Assembly: GCF_018260395.1 (NCBI RefSeq)
Contig: NZ_JAGLBC010000004.1
Coordinates: forward strand, 1-48,529
DNA from: Psychrobacter sp.
Lineage (GTDB): Bacteria > Pseudomonadota > Gammaproteobacteria > Pseudomonadales > Moraxellaceae
Direction of reading: 5' to 3'
DNA: 48,529 bases
In this document: piece by piece, positions 9,366 through 19,689 of the stretch
How the letters are laid out: each line of letters starts with the position of its first letter
Numbering within the stretch: the first letter of the stretch is position 1
Notes under the pieces: generated by a model
Database searches by the model: none
Seen by the model: only the letters and a program-made list of their open reading frames with translations
Told to the model about the DNA's origin: nothing
Made by a program: the position numbers and the translations under genes

Positions 9366-12218
9366 ATGCTACCTTCTCGCTTAATGCACTCATTAAAGAA
9401 GCGCTTAAAACAGCAGCGCCAAGCCCAAAAAACTACTAAAAATACTGATTCGAACGCTCATCGTTCTGCAGTAAGTTTACAAGAGCAGGCGGCTCAAGCC
9501 AGTGCTGCTATCTCTCGTTCTGGACGCTCTGTAAACCAATTTTACCGTAAATTGTCTGGTAAAACGCTTGATTTGGCAGTTAAACCGAAAGTGATTGGGG
9601 AATTACCTGTCATCGATACCAAAGATGATGCGCTCACCTTTTATGTATTACGCGATTATTCTCGCTCAAATAGTATTTTAGTTGACTTGCAAACTAAGGA
9701 ACACGGATTCCCGCCTGCCTTAGTTGGAGTTGAGAACCGTATTCATAATATTGATGAAAATGCGGCAATTATTTTTCTAAATCATCCCCATGCAGATGGA
9801 CGTAAGGTGTCTCCTAGATTGGCGCGTCTGGTAACCGCTTGTCGTCAAAACCCTGCACCAAAAATTAATTTGGTTCCAGTCTCAATTCTATGGGGACGTG
9901 CACCAGACAATGAGGATTCTTTATTCAAATTATTGATGGCGGATAACTGGGAAGAGCCTTCAATCACCAAACAACTTTTTAACATCGGTATGATGGGACG
10001 TGACACGTTCGTTCAATTCCATCCGCCGCAGTCGTTGCATCAATTAATCGAGTCCTTATCTGCCCCTAATATCAAAGCTGATGACGATACGATGCAACTG
10101 ACGCATCATCTGTTTGATCCTGTTGAAATAGACAGCAGTCATTTGCCCATTAAGGATAAAGAGCTGTTAATTGAAGCCAAACGCAATGTTGAAGCTCAAA
10201 ATCTATCAAACTCTACGGCCTTGGTTACTTCTTCAGAAGCCAACTTTAGCTTAACTTTATTGATTCAGCATAAACTCAATGCTTATCTTGATAGCCAGCG
10301 TCAAAGTATGATAGGTCCTGATTTATCGGACAGACGTAACTTGGTGGACAAGCTGATTAATTCTCCAGCCATTGTCTATGCTTGTAAGCAAGAATCAGAA
10401 ACGTCGAATATTAGTACGGCAGAAGCGCGAAAGCTAGCCCGTGGTTATGTCAATGAAATTGCGAATGACTATAACTATTCGGTTATTCGATTTTTCTATA
10501 AATTTTTGGATTGGTTATGGACTCAGCTCTATGACGGTGTAGAAGTACACCACTTTGAGCGAGTACGTGAATTGGCCGCGACTCATGAGCTGATATATGT
10601 ACCCTGTCACCGTAGTCATGTCGATTACCTACTACTGGCCTATATCATCTTCCAAAAAGGCCTAGGATTGCCTTATGTGGCCGCTGGTAATAATTTAGAT
10701 GTTCCCGTTCTTGGTCCATTATTACGTAGTGCTGTTGCCTTTTATATTCGCCGCAGCTTCAAAGACAATGATTTATACAAAGCCGTATTGCGTGAATATT
10801 TACATACTTTGATACAGCGTAATACTCCAGTTGAGTATTTTATTGAAGGCGGACGTTCACGAACTGGGCGATTATTGCCGCCAAAACTGGGTATGCTATC
10901 TATGACTGTGCATAGTCATTTGCGTGGTTCTAACAAGCCGTTAGCCTTTATTCCTACTTATATCGGCTATGAACGTATTATGGAAGGTGGTACTTATATT
11001 GGCGAGCTTAAAGGCAAACCAAAAGAGTCTGAGTCATTATTGGGTTTATTAAAAGTAAGTCGTAAAATTGAACGTATCTTTGGACATGTTCATTTAAGCT
11101 TTGGCACACCGCTACATATGGAAGACTTCATGGAGAAGTTTGATGTTAAGCCCAATAGCTTACCTGCGGATCGAACGGACACCCCATTAAGCGAAAATGC
11201 AAAAGCCATGGTAGACAACCTTGGCGTTAAAATCATGCAGAATATCAACAAAGCGGCGGTAGTAAATCCAATCGCCTTACTATCATTGGTATTATTGTCT
11301 ACGCCTAAAGCAGCTCTTGATGAAGAGAGTTGCCGTGAACAATTGGGGCTTTATCAACGTATTGCTAATGACTCGCCTTATTCTGAAACCACTATCATTA
11401 CCGACATGTCACCGCAATCTATTATTGATTATGGCATCAAGCTAAAACTGGTAGAGCGAACACCGCATATTCTAGGTGATATGATTAAGGTGCTGCCAAA
11501 ACAATTGGCTATCTTGAGCTATTTTAGAAACAATATTTTGCATGTATTTATCTTATCTTCGTTTTTAAGCGCCTTGATATACAGAAATGGCCGTATGGAG
11601 CGTAAGCACCTAGACAGCATCGTTACCCAGCTTTATCCTTTCTTACAAAGTGAACTGTTCTTATACGGGTCTGCTCGTAACTTGCCAAAGATGATTGGAG
11701 AAAAGTTGGACACACTTATTGAACTAGAGGTATTAGTTGATTTAGGAGACGGTTTACTGGGTATGCCTGAGAAAAATAGTGAACAGTATCAACAGTTAGA
11801 TATGTTGGCAGCTCCAGTCTCTAATAGTCTTGAGCGTTACTTTATGGCTTTAGCTCTATTGGCACAGCAGGGTTCAGGCAACTTAACGACTGAGCAAGTG
11901 GTTGACTTATGCCATCTATTAGGCCAGCGTCTATCGGTATTATATGCAGATGATATTCCTGACTTCTTTGATCGTGCTCTATTTACTAGCTTCCTAAATG
12001 CACTGATTCGTCTGGACTATGTACAAAATGACCCAGAGTCTGGGGTTCTAACGTTTGATGAACGTATTAATAACATCGCCCGTCACGCTCACTACATCTT
12101 AAATCCTGATATCATGCAAATTCTCCATCATGTGGCAAACTTAGATGAAGAAGAGATTAATCATGCCATCAATGAGATTAACAATAAAAAACAAAGCAAG
12201 TTTAGTCGAAAGCGCTAA
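9366..12218 (+). CDS. plsB: Glycerol-3-phosphate 1-O-acyltransferase PlsB
   Basis: PlsB acylates the sn-1 position of glycerol-3-phosphate, the first step of phospholipid synthesis, at the inner membrane. The acyltransferase motifs are in order: motif I PCHRSHVDYL with the HX4D pair His415/Asp420, then AGNNLDVPVLG and FYIRRSF, then motif III FIEGGRSRTG (Glu494-Gly495-Gly496-Arg497-Ser498), and motif IV FIPTYIGYERI. At 950 residues it is longer than E. coli PlsB (807), partly through a basic, Gln/Lys-rich N-terminus of about 60 residues. The gene stands alone between tesB and the TPS locus and ends at a strong hairpin terminator. Confidence 0.96.
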   Translation: MLPSRLMHSLKKRLKQQRQAQKTTKNTDSNAHRSAVSLQEQAAQASAAISRSGRSVNQFYRKLSGKTLDLAVKPKVIGELPVIDTKDDALTFYVLRDYSRSNSILVDLQTKEHGFPPALVGVENRIHNIDENAAIIFLNHPHADGRKVSPRLARLVTACRQNPAPKINLVPVSILWGRAPDNEDSLFKLLMADNWEEPSITKQLFNIGMMGRDTFVQFHPPQSLHQLIESLSAPNIKADDDTMQLTHHLFDPVEIDSSHLPIKDKELLIEAKRNVEAQNLSNSTALVTSSEANFSLTLLIQHKLNAYLDSQRQSMIGPDLSDRRNLVDKLINSPAIVYACKQESETSNISTAEARKLARGYVNEIANDYNYSVIRFFYKFLDWLWTQLYDGVEVHHFERVRELAATHELIYVPCHRSHVDYLLLAYIIFQKGLGLPYVAAGNNLDVPVLGPLLRSAVAFYIRRSFKDNDLYKAVLREYLHTLIQRNTPVEYFIEGGRSRTGRLLPPKLGMLSMTVHSHLRGSNKPLAFIPTYIGYERIMEGGTYIGELKGKPKESESLLGLLKVSRKIERIFGHVHLSFGTPLHMEDFMEKFDVKPNSLPADRTDTPLSENAKAMVDNLGVKIMQNINKAAVVNPIALLSLVLLSTPKAALDEESCREQLGLYQRIANDSPYSETTIITDMSPQSIIDYGIKLKLVERTPHILGDMIKVLPKQLAILSYFRNNILHVFILSSFLSALIYRNGRMERKHLDSIVTQLYPFLQSELFLYGSARNLPKMIGEKLDTLIELEVLVDLGDGLLGMPEKNSEQYQQLDMLAAPVSNSLERYFMALALLAQQGSGNLTTEQVVDLCHLLGQRLSVLYADDIPDFFDRALFTSFLNALIRLDYVQNDPESGVLTFDERINNIARHAHYILNPDIMQILHHVANLDEEEINHAINEINNKKQSKFSRKR

Positions 12219-12343
12219 CTCGTTAATAATGCATGCTAAGTTAAGCTTGCGTGATGCTAGTTTAGTAAAGCTATTTTTAAATCGCTCTACTTAAATCACA
12301 AAATATTGATCAAATGGCGTATTAATAAATTCGTTTTATGTTC

Positions 12344-12374
12344 AAAGGACAACCAATCGGTTGTCCTTTTTTAT
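12344..12374 (+). terminator. Rho-independent terminator of plsB
   Basis: Arms AAAGGACAACC and GGTTGTCCTTT form an 11-bp perfect stem with a 4-nt loop, followed by a T-run. The stem also has an A-rich left side, so it could act on the convergent tpsB transcript. Confidence 0.85.
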
Positions 12375-12415
12375 TCAATTAAATTTTAAAGCTTAAAGAC
12401 CCGTATTTACGTATG

Positions 12416-14341
12416 TTAAAAGAACAATTGTAAGGCCGCTGAGACTTCCGTATCTTGCGCACCATCAAAGCGTTTGTCTGCATAATCAACATCTGCTTTG
12501 CTGGCACTAATATCAAGTAGCCAACGCCGATCAAGTGCTGTACCTTTGACATCGTATCCTGTTAAATTGAGTCCTAAAGTTGCACTCATTGCTTCACTAG
12601 TATCGTCTTTAAGATCGGTTTTAGAGGCTTTTACTATGCCATAATCTGCGCCAATATAAGGCGACCAGCGTATTTTTTGAGCACCTAGGGTTATCCAATT
12701 TGACTGCATAGGTTCATAACTTAGGGTATTGCGTAAGAAGGCTCCAGATTCTGCAGCACTATAGACTTTGTCAATACCACGAACCCCAGAATAAGTAGAG
12801 CCCAATGATTGCTGAGTGATGCCGTACAGCTGGTCTTTGCTATATTGTCCTTGCAGCTCATGGGTCATTTGCCAATAGCCGTTGTTCTCACCTGAGGTAA
12901 TAATAGGATGTTGATGACTCAAATATCCTGATAATAACCATCGCAAATAATCATCACTTAAGCCTTGCTTGGTTGAGGGGTTATCATGATTGCCAACTCC
13001 CTTTTCCGCACTCAAATCAACGACCCAAGCCCCTGTGGTAAATTTTTTGGGATCGCTTTTTGAAGGTTTATTAAATAACTTAGTATGGGTGGCGCCTACA
13101 CGGACACTGCTTAAAGTCGGACTCTGAATATCAAGCTTGCTCCCCAATATCTCGCTAGTCACGTCTTGGTGAGCCACTTGACCATATAGTGTAGAGATAC
13201 TGTCTTGGTTCCGATCAAAGGTATAATCGCTTCTGACATTGGCCTGCCAGCTGTCACCGGTTTGCTCAAGCTTTGAGTTTGGTAATTGAGTGGTACGCTT
13301 ATACTCATCTGCCGCTAATAGGCCTGACCATTGCCATTTTCCATTAGGAATTAAGGTATAAATACTGGCGCTACGACGTTGATTGTCCTCATCATAACCA
13401 TAATTGTCTTTTAGACTTTGCTGTATAGTTAGCGAGGTTAAATCCGCTTGACCCAACATATTGAGCAAAGTGCCATGTAGCTTTAGTTGATTGTGACCAT
13501 AGCTGTCATCTGGATCATAGCGCCACTCCATATCTGCGCTAAGCTTGTCGATTTCTCCTCCCTGCGTAACCTTAAGACGCACATCATCACCGACTGGATA
13601 AATATCAACTAATAAGGGGCCTTCTATAATTCGTTCGCCATTGCTGACGGCTTGATCCAAGATCGACATATTTGCCGGCTTGCCTATAATATTGCCAAAT
13701 AATCTTGTTGTTGGTAGTTGCGTTTGGTTGTCTATATCTTTGATTTTTGCCACAGTAACTTGCCATAGAGAAGTCCCTTGATCGGTCTGAGTTGGAAGAA
13801 TAGCAATTTTAAAATACCCTTTATCTAAGTAAGCTTGGGTAATGCTTCTGATCAGTTCGTTGGCACTATCAACTGTAACGCATGGCTGTTGAGGCGTTGT
13901 TTGCGAAGTCTTCGCTACTTTTGGGTCTGAGGACAATTGCTCAGCTTGCTGACGAAGTTTGTTCTGCACATTTTTACTTAACTCAGGCATGGCGCTAAGT
14001 TCTATGCGTTGAACAGACAAACAAGCCTGCAAGGTAGGCGATGCTTCATTTATACTAGGCTCTTGAGCCGTTTGGGACTGCTGTGATTGACGCAGTGATT
14101 CAATTCGTTGCTTTTGAATCGTATCCTGCCAGGCTTGTTGTTGCTCTATGGTATTTTTCCAAGTGGGTGTGCCCCCATCTGGAATTTGTTGTGGTGTTAG
14201 ATTGTCTGAAGCCGCCATTACTGATATAGGAACGAGTGTTAATGAACCTAGGCTAACCATTGCCGTTACTAACCGTGAGCTATGTTTTTGGGCTTTAAAC
14301 ATATTTAATTTAGACTCAGAAGTGGTAGAAATTTTAAACAT
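12416..14341 (-). CDS. TpsB (ShlB/FhaC/HecB-type) outer-membrane transporter
   Basis: This is the transporter half of a two-partner secretion system, a 16-strand outer-membrane barrel that exports the adjacent exoprotein. Visible parts are a signal peptide ending near AMVSLG...VMAAS (about 22-44), a Gln-rich stretch at 60-95 that fits the plug helix, and a first POTRA domain holding the conserved cysteine pair Cys107 and Cys154. A second POTRA follows to about residue 262, then the barrel to the terminal phenylalanine (LQLFF). The L6-loop motif appears as VRGI (520-523), where most relatives have VRGY or VRGF. A second ATG at 14302 (residue 14) is an alternative start; neither has a clear ribosome-binding site. 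It lies downstream of the exoprotein gene on the same strand. Confidence 0.92.
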   Translation of the reverse strand: MFKISTTSESKLNMFKAQKHSSRLVTAMVSLGSLTLVPISVMAASDNLTPQQIPDGGTPTWKNTIEQQQAWQDTIQKQRIESLRQSQQSQTAQEPSINEASPTLQACLSVQRIELSAMPELSKNVQNKLRQQAEQLSSDPKVAKTSQTTPQQPCVTVDSANELIRSITQAYLDKGYFKIAILPTQTDQGTSLWQVTVAKIKDIDNQTQLPTTRLFGNIIGKPANMSILDQAVSNGERIIEGPLLVDIYPVGDDVRLKVTQGGEIDKLSADMEWRYDPDDSYGHNQLKLHGTLLNMLGQADLTSLTIQQSLKDNYGYDEDNQRRSASIYTLIPNGKWQWSGLLAADEYKRTTQLPNSKLEQTGDSWQANVRSDYTFDRNQDSISTLYGQVAHQDVTSEILGSKLDIQSPTLSSVRVGATHTKLFNKPSKSDPKKFTTGAWVVDLSAEKGVGNHDNPSTKQGLSDDYLRWLLSGYLSHQHPIITSGENNGYWQMTHELQGQYSKDQLYGITQQSLGSTYSGVRGIDKVYSAAESGAFLRNTLSYEPMQSNWITLGAQKIRWSPYIGADYGIVKASKTDLKDDTSEAMSATLGLNLTGYDVKGTALDRRWLLDISASKADVDYADKRFDGAQDTEVSAALQLFF

Positions 14342-14470
14342 AATTATTCAACTTGGCATTTTGTTAACTTGGAATGTATTTAGCTTACTATGTGGTTAAC
14401 TTCGTATTTGATTACATTGGTATGTATTAAGCTTAGTATTTGACAAAACAGTTATATTCAATTAATTATA

Positions 14471-14512
14471 ATAGAAAAATAACAAAGCCCACACCTGAGG
14501 TAGGTATGGGCT
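14471..14512 (-). terminator. Hairpin with T-run between tpsA and tpsB
   Basis: On the minus strand AGCCCATACCT pairs with AGGTGTGGGCT (11 bp, one G-U) around a 5-nt loop, followed by a T-rich tract. The G-U becomes an A-C mismatch on the plus strand, so the structure favours the minus strand. It may attenuate transcription from tpsA into tpsB. Confidence 0.7.
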
Positions 14513-14597
14513 CCTTTTGACCTACTTTAAACTATTAAATTACTGGCTATCTAGAGACTAAATAGATATCGCTGCCAGTAACTTAACACAATTTATA

Positions 14598-17500
14598 TTA
14601 CAAACTAACGTCTGACTTAGTGTTAGCACCGTCCGTATCATCCCATTTATAGGTGACATCTGCATGGACTGGAATGCCAAGATCAAGTGGCTTACCTTGG
14701 AAAGCATCTTTAATCAAACCAGGGATTGTTCCAACAAACTTAGGTACACTAAATGTTTTTCCATCTACTGTAGCCCCTACTTGATGCACAAAGTCGTCAT
14801 TATTAGTACTGGTGACTGTCGCACCATTAAGGTTTGATCCAGTGGCACTTACTTTAGCAGCTTTAACATCAATATTACCGCTACCAACAGTTGTGTTCAA
14901 TGATCCTGCTTTAATAGTGGCTTGATGAGTAATTTTTTGATTATCAACATCAAATGCTGCATTACCAGCGACACTTACACCAAGTATGGTTCCGTCATTA
15001 AAATCATTTTTAAGCGCATCGATCACATTTCCTGCTGTTACGCTATTAATGAATTTAATTGGAGACCCATCAACCTTTAAACCTGTATCAACATTGACTT
15101 TAACTATTTGATCTTGAGCTGAGCTCAAAGCAAGTCCATTTCCAGATTTAGTAGTTAAAGATCCTGCATCAACATTTGATTGTAATTTAATATCGTTACC
15201 AGTATTAATGTTAATATTATCAGCTTTTACGTTACCTAAGGTATAGTAGTTGCTATTGTCCGTTTTTACGTTTAAGTGAGCACCTAGTGCATCGCTTTCA
15301 AAACTTTGAGAGCCAGTACTTTGTTTCACAGCGCCATCTAGCGTACCACCAATACCAAAATTACCTACGTAATCTTTTGACTCAGCGGCGATTACATTAA
15401 CGTCACCTTTATCATTGGCATTGGTTAGACCAATATTATTGGCTGTAATGTTTGCCCCATCAATACTCAAAGCATTACCTGCTTCATTAGCGGCTACATT
15501 TAACTCTTTGGTACTGATAGTCGCACCATGTGCTTTATTGCTAGTTTCATTAACCACACCTAAGTTGCCACCGAATCCTAGTTCTGATAGATCAGGAGCA
15601 AAAGCGGCATTCCCATTCATTGCCACCCCGACAGCACGATGTGTATCTTGTGCCGCTGCGATATTGGCGCGATTACCTTTAATCACGACACTATCAGCAT
15701 TGATATTAGCACCATCAACTTGCGCCAACTCACCAGCCGTAGCAGTTAAGTCAGTCACATTAATATTAGCTGCTTTAGCTTGGGTGTCTTCTTCACCTAA
15801 GTAGTTAAATCCTGCTAGAGCTGAAACACTTGGTAGTACGCCTGCCCCAGTGGTCACAGCGGCTGGAATTACTGTTACACCTACTGAACCGCCCAATTTA
15901 GCGCCACCAGCAGTAGTCCACTGTTTGTCGCTATTTTGACCAATACGAGCTTCTTTACCTGCCGTAACGTTATATTGTTTAGCAGTAACGTCTTGAGCTG
16001 CAACGGCGCGAGTACCAGCATTAATGTTCACAGTATCTGCATTTAAGCTACCTTTAACCGCTTTAGCATCACCTTTTTGCAAATACTGATAAGTACCATT
16101 AGCACCGGCTTTTATGTTAACACTGGTAAGATCACTGGTTCCTGCATTTACATTTACATCGCCATGACCACTGTGTCTAGTCGTAACGGTTGAGTTATAG
16201 GCTGCCGAACCATTGTAGTCGTCAGCGCTAATATTAATTTTACCAGCTTTAATCTGAGTACCAGCATCAACAGCTGATTTAACTGCCGCAATATTAACTG
16301 CATCATCTGCAACAATACCTGTGGTATGGGCTGTTTTTACTTCAGTAGTCTCACCAACACCGTCGCCTGATAAGCTAATACCACCACCGATAATAGGATT
16401 AACACCGGCAAACACATTTAAAGCAGCATTACCACCTGCAACTACTTTGCGATCAACCACTCGACCATAAGAAGCATCATTCACAATATCTTGTCCACTA
16501 AGATCTACTTTAGCGGCATTGATTTGAGTACCCTTATTGGTCAATGTCTCAGCTGCATTTAAAGAAGCACTGTTACCAGCATTAACAGTTGAGTTAACTG
16601 CTTGGTATTCATTATGCTCACCGATGATTTGATCGTGTCCAATACTAACACCAACTTCAATACCAGTCGCCCCACCTTTGATGTAAGCTTCAGGACCTGT
16701 ACTCTTATACACTTTACTATCAACAGCAGTTAATGCCTCAGTGGCACCAGTAGACACTTTATTACCTTTAACGGCCACATTGTTAGCTGCATTGATTTGG
16801 GTACCGTTGATACTAACATCTTGTGCTTTTAAGTTAGCGTTATTAGCAGCTAAAGTGCTGTTACGCGAGCTACCTGAACCTACTGTCGTAAGCGTTTTAA
16901 CTCCTTTCAAAGAACCTGATGCCTCAAAGGTTAAGTCTTTGATTAAATTTGGATCTAATAAACCTTGGATACCATTTTTAAAATCTATGTTAGAGCTAGA
17001 ATCACTTTTAGCCGTAATATCATAGGTTTCAGTTTTGGTAATGTCGGTAGGATTAGCTGCATTGGTTGTCAATGCCTTATTAGCATTGGCACTAAGTGAA
17101 TCCGTTGCCGCTATATCGCTACCTGATACAGTAATGTTTTCACCAGTTAATGAGACATCTTTGGCGGATAAGCCACTAGCAACTGTATTCTGTGCCAAGC
17201 GATCGCTAGCAACTTTCTTATCGGTGATGTTAAAGGCTGTACCATGACGATCTTCTTTATAATCTTGTTCAGTTGCAAAACCATTGCTGATATTAACATC
17301 GCCTACAGCACTCGCTTGTAGCTTATCACTGGCTTTAATGCCACTGGCAGTAACATTAATATTACCCTCAGCGTTTAAAGCAGCATCTTTAGCATTAATT
17401 TGACTGCCAGCAAGCGCTGTTTGACCCTTATTATCAATATGGGTTTCACCACCACCAATACCGCCCCAGTATTTAAAATCTTCTTCATTTGTTTGACGAT

Positions 17501-19106
17501 TGCTAGAATTACTTCCAGCTAGAGTAAGATCTTTAGCACTATTTAGGGTAGCTGTATCAGCTGTTAACTGAATACCTTCTAATCGCTGCTCACCACCACT
17601 GGTTAAGCTTACGCTATTACCTGAGATATCAGTTTGATAGCCTTTTTGAGTAGCTTGTGTTATGTCGTGTGTACCAGTTTTTAAACTGGCAGTTTCACGA
17701 GCGTAACGATTAATAGCGCTATGAGAATCTTCAGTAACCTCATTGGTAGCGGTTATATTATTACCAGAAGTTAAAGCAACATTCGAGCCTTTAAGGGAAG
17801 CCCCAGCAAGTTTAATGTCTCCTGTTGCATTAACATTAACGCCATCTGTCGCAGTAAGTTCAGACTTATGGTATTGCTGACTCTTATCTAGCGTTTCATT
17901 TTCATTGAACCATAGGCCTTTAGTATTACGTGCCGTTGCGCTATTGGTGGTAGTGGTTGTGATACCGCTTACATTAATATTACTACCTTTAGCATCGATA
18001 TTCGCAGCATCAATTTTACTGCCTTTAACATCAATACTATTACCACTAAGTGCGACATCACCACCAGTAATAGACGACCCCTTGAAGCTTTCAACTTGCT
18101 GATAACCTGAGTTGGTTAACGTTACATTGTCTGCAAGTTTTTGTTGGGTTTGAGGTGCATCTGTACGAATTGTCTTAACGTCACCACCTACAGAAAGCTG
18201 CTTGGTACCAGCAAGTGAGACGTTATTGGCCGAAATTTGACTATCAGAAACATTAAGGGTATCAGCTGCAGCATCAAAGCCTTGGGTAGCATTAAACTGA
18301 CCTTGTAGCGTTTGAGTAGCATCAGTATCCGTATTGTGCAGGCGGATACGTCCAGCATTCATACTACCTAAGATTTGACCATCTAAAGTTACATGTGGCT
18401 GTGAACGCTCATGATTGCTTACTTGTAGGGTATCGTAGTCAATTTTATTACGTCCTGAGATAACATTTATAGCCTCAGATGACTTAATATTACCGTTGAT
18501 ATCAACCTTAGGTGCTAGTAAATCCAAACGTTTATTACCGTTTATGTCGCCACTTAAAGCAAGTGTTTTACTATTGCGATCGCCTACACTAAACCCTGAC
18601 AAACGCTGTTCGGCTATGGTAGGTGTACCCACCACCAAAGAGGCACGATTGGTATTGATAAAACCGATATCTTTACCGGTAATACCATTTGGGTTGGCCA
18701 AAATATAGTCAGCCGCCATCCCAAATACTTCTTGCTGCCCTAGCAATAGCGAAGGATTCTTGCTGACGACTTCGTTTAAAATTACAGAAGCTGTTCCTGT
18801 CAAATTACTATTGGCATTTAGTTGACCAGCCAATTGTGATTTACCAGCCTGTAATGAGTTGTTTAGTACTGCACCTGATTTACTGACATTAAAGTCATTA
18901 TATTGGTTATGTGATAGTCCTTTAGCATTAGGGTTTGCGATATTCACCACATCTACCCCGCCCACTTGACTTACAGAGGTATTACCAACCGGCTTAATAT
19001 TATCTGCAAGTGCTGCCACACTTACCATTGGTAATACAATTGCTAAACTGATCGCAGTTGCGATGCGCCCTTGTGAAGATAGTTTGAAACTGTATATAGT
19101 ATTCAT
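14598..19106 (-). CDS. TpsA filamentous-haemagglutinin-like exoprotein
   Basis: This is the secreted partner of the TPS pair, expected to form a long right-handed beta-helix on the surface or in the medium, probably an adhesin. A signal peptide ends near AALA-D (34/35). The TPS secretion domain follows, with GLSHNQYNDFNV (63-74), a NSNL in place of the usual NPNL (99-102), and the canonical NPNGI (138-142). The rest is haemagglutinin-type repeats rich in Asn, Ser, Thr, Ala and Gly. The whole 1502-residue protein contains no cysteine. There is no VENN motif, pretoxin domain or recognisable C-terminal toxin, and no immunity-like gene follows, so contact-dependent inhibition is not supported. 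An AAGGG ribosome-binding site precedes the ATG. The ligand is unknown. Confidence 0.92.
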   Translation of the reverse strand: MNTIYSFKLSSQGRIATAISLAIVLPMVSVAALADNIKPVGNTSVSQVGGVDVVNIANPNAKGLSHNQYNDFNVSKSGAVLNNSLQAGKSQLAGQLNANSNLTGTASVILNEVVSKNPSLLLGQQEVFGMAADYILANPNGITGKDIGFINTNRASLVVGTPTIAEQRLSGFSVGDRNSKTLALSGDINGNKRLDLLAPKVDINGNIKSSEAINVISGRNKIDYDTLQVSNHERSQPHVTLDGQILGSMNAGRIRLHNTDTDATQTLQGQFNATQGFDAAADTLNVSDSQISANNVSLAGTKQLSVGGDVKTIRTDAPQTQQKLADNVTLTNSGYQQVESFKGSSITGGDVALSGNSIDVKGSKIDAANIDAKGSNINVSGITTTTTNSATARNTKGLWFNENETLDKSQQYHKSELTATDGVNVNATGDIKLAGASLKGSNVALTSGNNITATNEVTEDSHSAINRYARETASLKTGTHDITQATQKGYQTDISGNSVSLTSGGEQRLEGIQLTADTATLNSAKDLTLAGSNSSNRQTNEEDFKYWGGIGGGETHIDNKGQTALAGSQINAKDAALNAEGNINVTASGIKASDKLQASAVGDVNISNGFATEQDYKEDRHGTAFNITDKKVASDRLAQNTVASGLSAKDVSLTGENITVSGSDIAATDSLSANANKALTTNAANPTDITKTETYDITAKSDSSSNIDFKNGIQGLLDPNLIKDLTFEASGSLKGVKTLTTVGSGSSRNSTLAANNANLKAQDVSINGTQINAANNVAVKGNKVSTGATEALTAVDSKVYKSTGPEAYIKGGATGIEVGVSIGHDQIIGEHNEYQAVNSTVNAGNSASLNAAETLTNKGTQINAAKVDLSGQDIVNDASYGRVVDRKVVAGGNAALNVFAGVNPIIGGGISLSGDGVGETTEVKTAHTTGIVADDAVNIAAVKSAVDAGTQIKAGKINISADDYNGSAAYNSTVTTRHSGHGDVNVNAGTSDLTSVNIKAGANGTYQYLQKGDAKAVKGSLNADTVNINAGTRAVAAQDVTAKQYNVTAGKEARIGQNSDKQWTTAGGAKLGGSVGVTVIPAAVTTGAGVLPSVSALAGFNYLGEEDTQAKAANINVTDLTATAGELAQVDGANINADSVVIKGNRANIAAAQDTHRAVGVAMNGNAAFAPDLSELGFGGNLGVVNETSNKAHGATISTKELNVAANEAGNALSIDGANITANNIGLTNANDKGDVNVIAAESKDYVGNFGIGGTLDGAVKQSTGSQSFESDALGAHLNVKTDNSNYYTLGNVKADNININTGNDIKLQSNVDAGSLTTKSGNGLALSSAQDQIVKVNVDTGLKVDGSPIKFINSVTAGNVIDALKNDFNDGTILGVSVAGNAAFDVDNQKITHQATIKAGSLNTTVGSGNIDVKAAKVSATGSNLNGATVTSTNNDDFVHQVGATVDGKTFSVPKFVGTIPGLIKDAFQGKPLDLGIPVHADVTYKWDDTDGANTKSDVSL

Positions 19107-19689
19107 CTTAGCGCCCTTTTAATTTAAAAGAATTTAACCATGTCAACCTATATCGTTTTTTTTATCTCGATTCGATAATTTTTATCGACGTAATAAAAAG
19201 TACATATATGTTGAGCTTCTTGATTCTATTTACTAAGTTTAGAGCTTACATTTTAAATAGTTTGATGTTTTAAAAATCTTTAAAATATAAAAGATAAAAA
19301 TTTTTAAAATCCTACTATCTTAAAATTTCAAAACTAAAAAAAATCAACTCAAATAGTGAATAAGATCAAGTCAGTAACCATGTAATCAAATAAATATTAC
19401 ATTCTCATGACATATAACATTTACATTACACACTCATATTATTAGACATAATATTAAACATTTGATAATGAATATATCGAATATATAAATCCCAAAGTTA
19501 CTTTTTTAGAGGTGCAAGAAGTGTGACAAATTTCGACAATTGTTCAATTCTAAAACATAAAAAAACCACTTCTATCTATAAAAGTGGTTATTTATGGAGT
19601 AATTAAAATGGTTAATTAAACTTCGATAGCTAAAATTAATAATTAACTAAACAATTGAACAGTGTATCGCTATTAATTAAGTCTTATGA
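19107..19689. other. AT-rich region between tpsA and pnp
   Basis: This 583-bp region holds the upstream region of tpsA and, near 19560-19589, the pnp terminator. Close to tpsA there is an inverted repeat with arms TCGATA (19172-19177) and TATCGA (19183-19188), plus further TATCG/TCGAT words nearby. A TTGACA on the minus strand (19142-19147) is very near the ribosome-binding site and lacks a good -10 box. No convincing ORF is present. Confidence 0.5.
19559..19589 (-). terminator. Rho-independent terminator of pnp
   Basis: Arms AACCACTT and AAGTGGTT with a 10-nt loop, followed on the minus strand by seven T residues, about 100 bp past the pnp stop codon. Confidence 0.75.

Noticed and set aside
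14598..15000. Possible contact-dependent inhibition toxin at the C-terminus of the TPS exoprotein
   Set aside because: No VENN motif, pretoxin domain or change in composition is seen, and no small immunity-like gene follows before tpsB.
15415..15804. Plus-strand open frames of 70-130 codons within the exoprotein gene
   Set aside because: They lie antisense to a clear, long coding frame with strong family signatures and reflect its repetitive composition.
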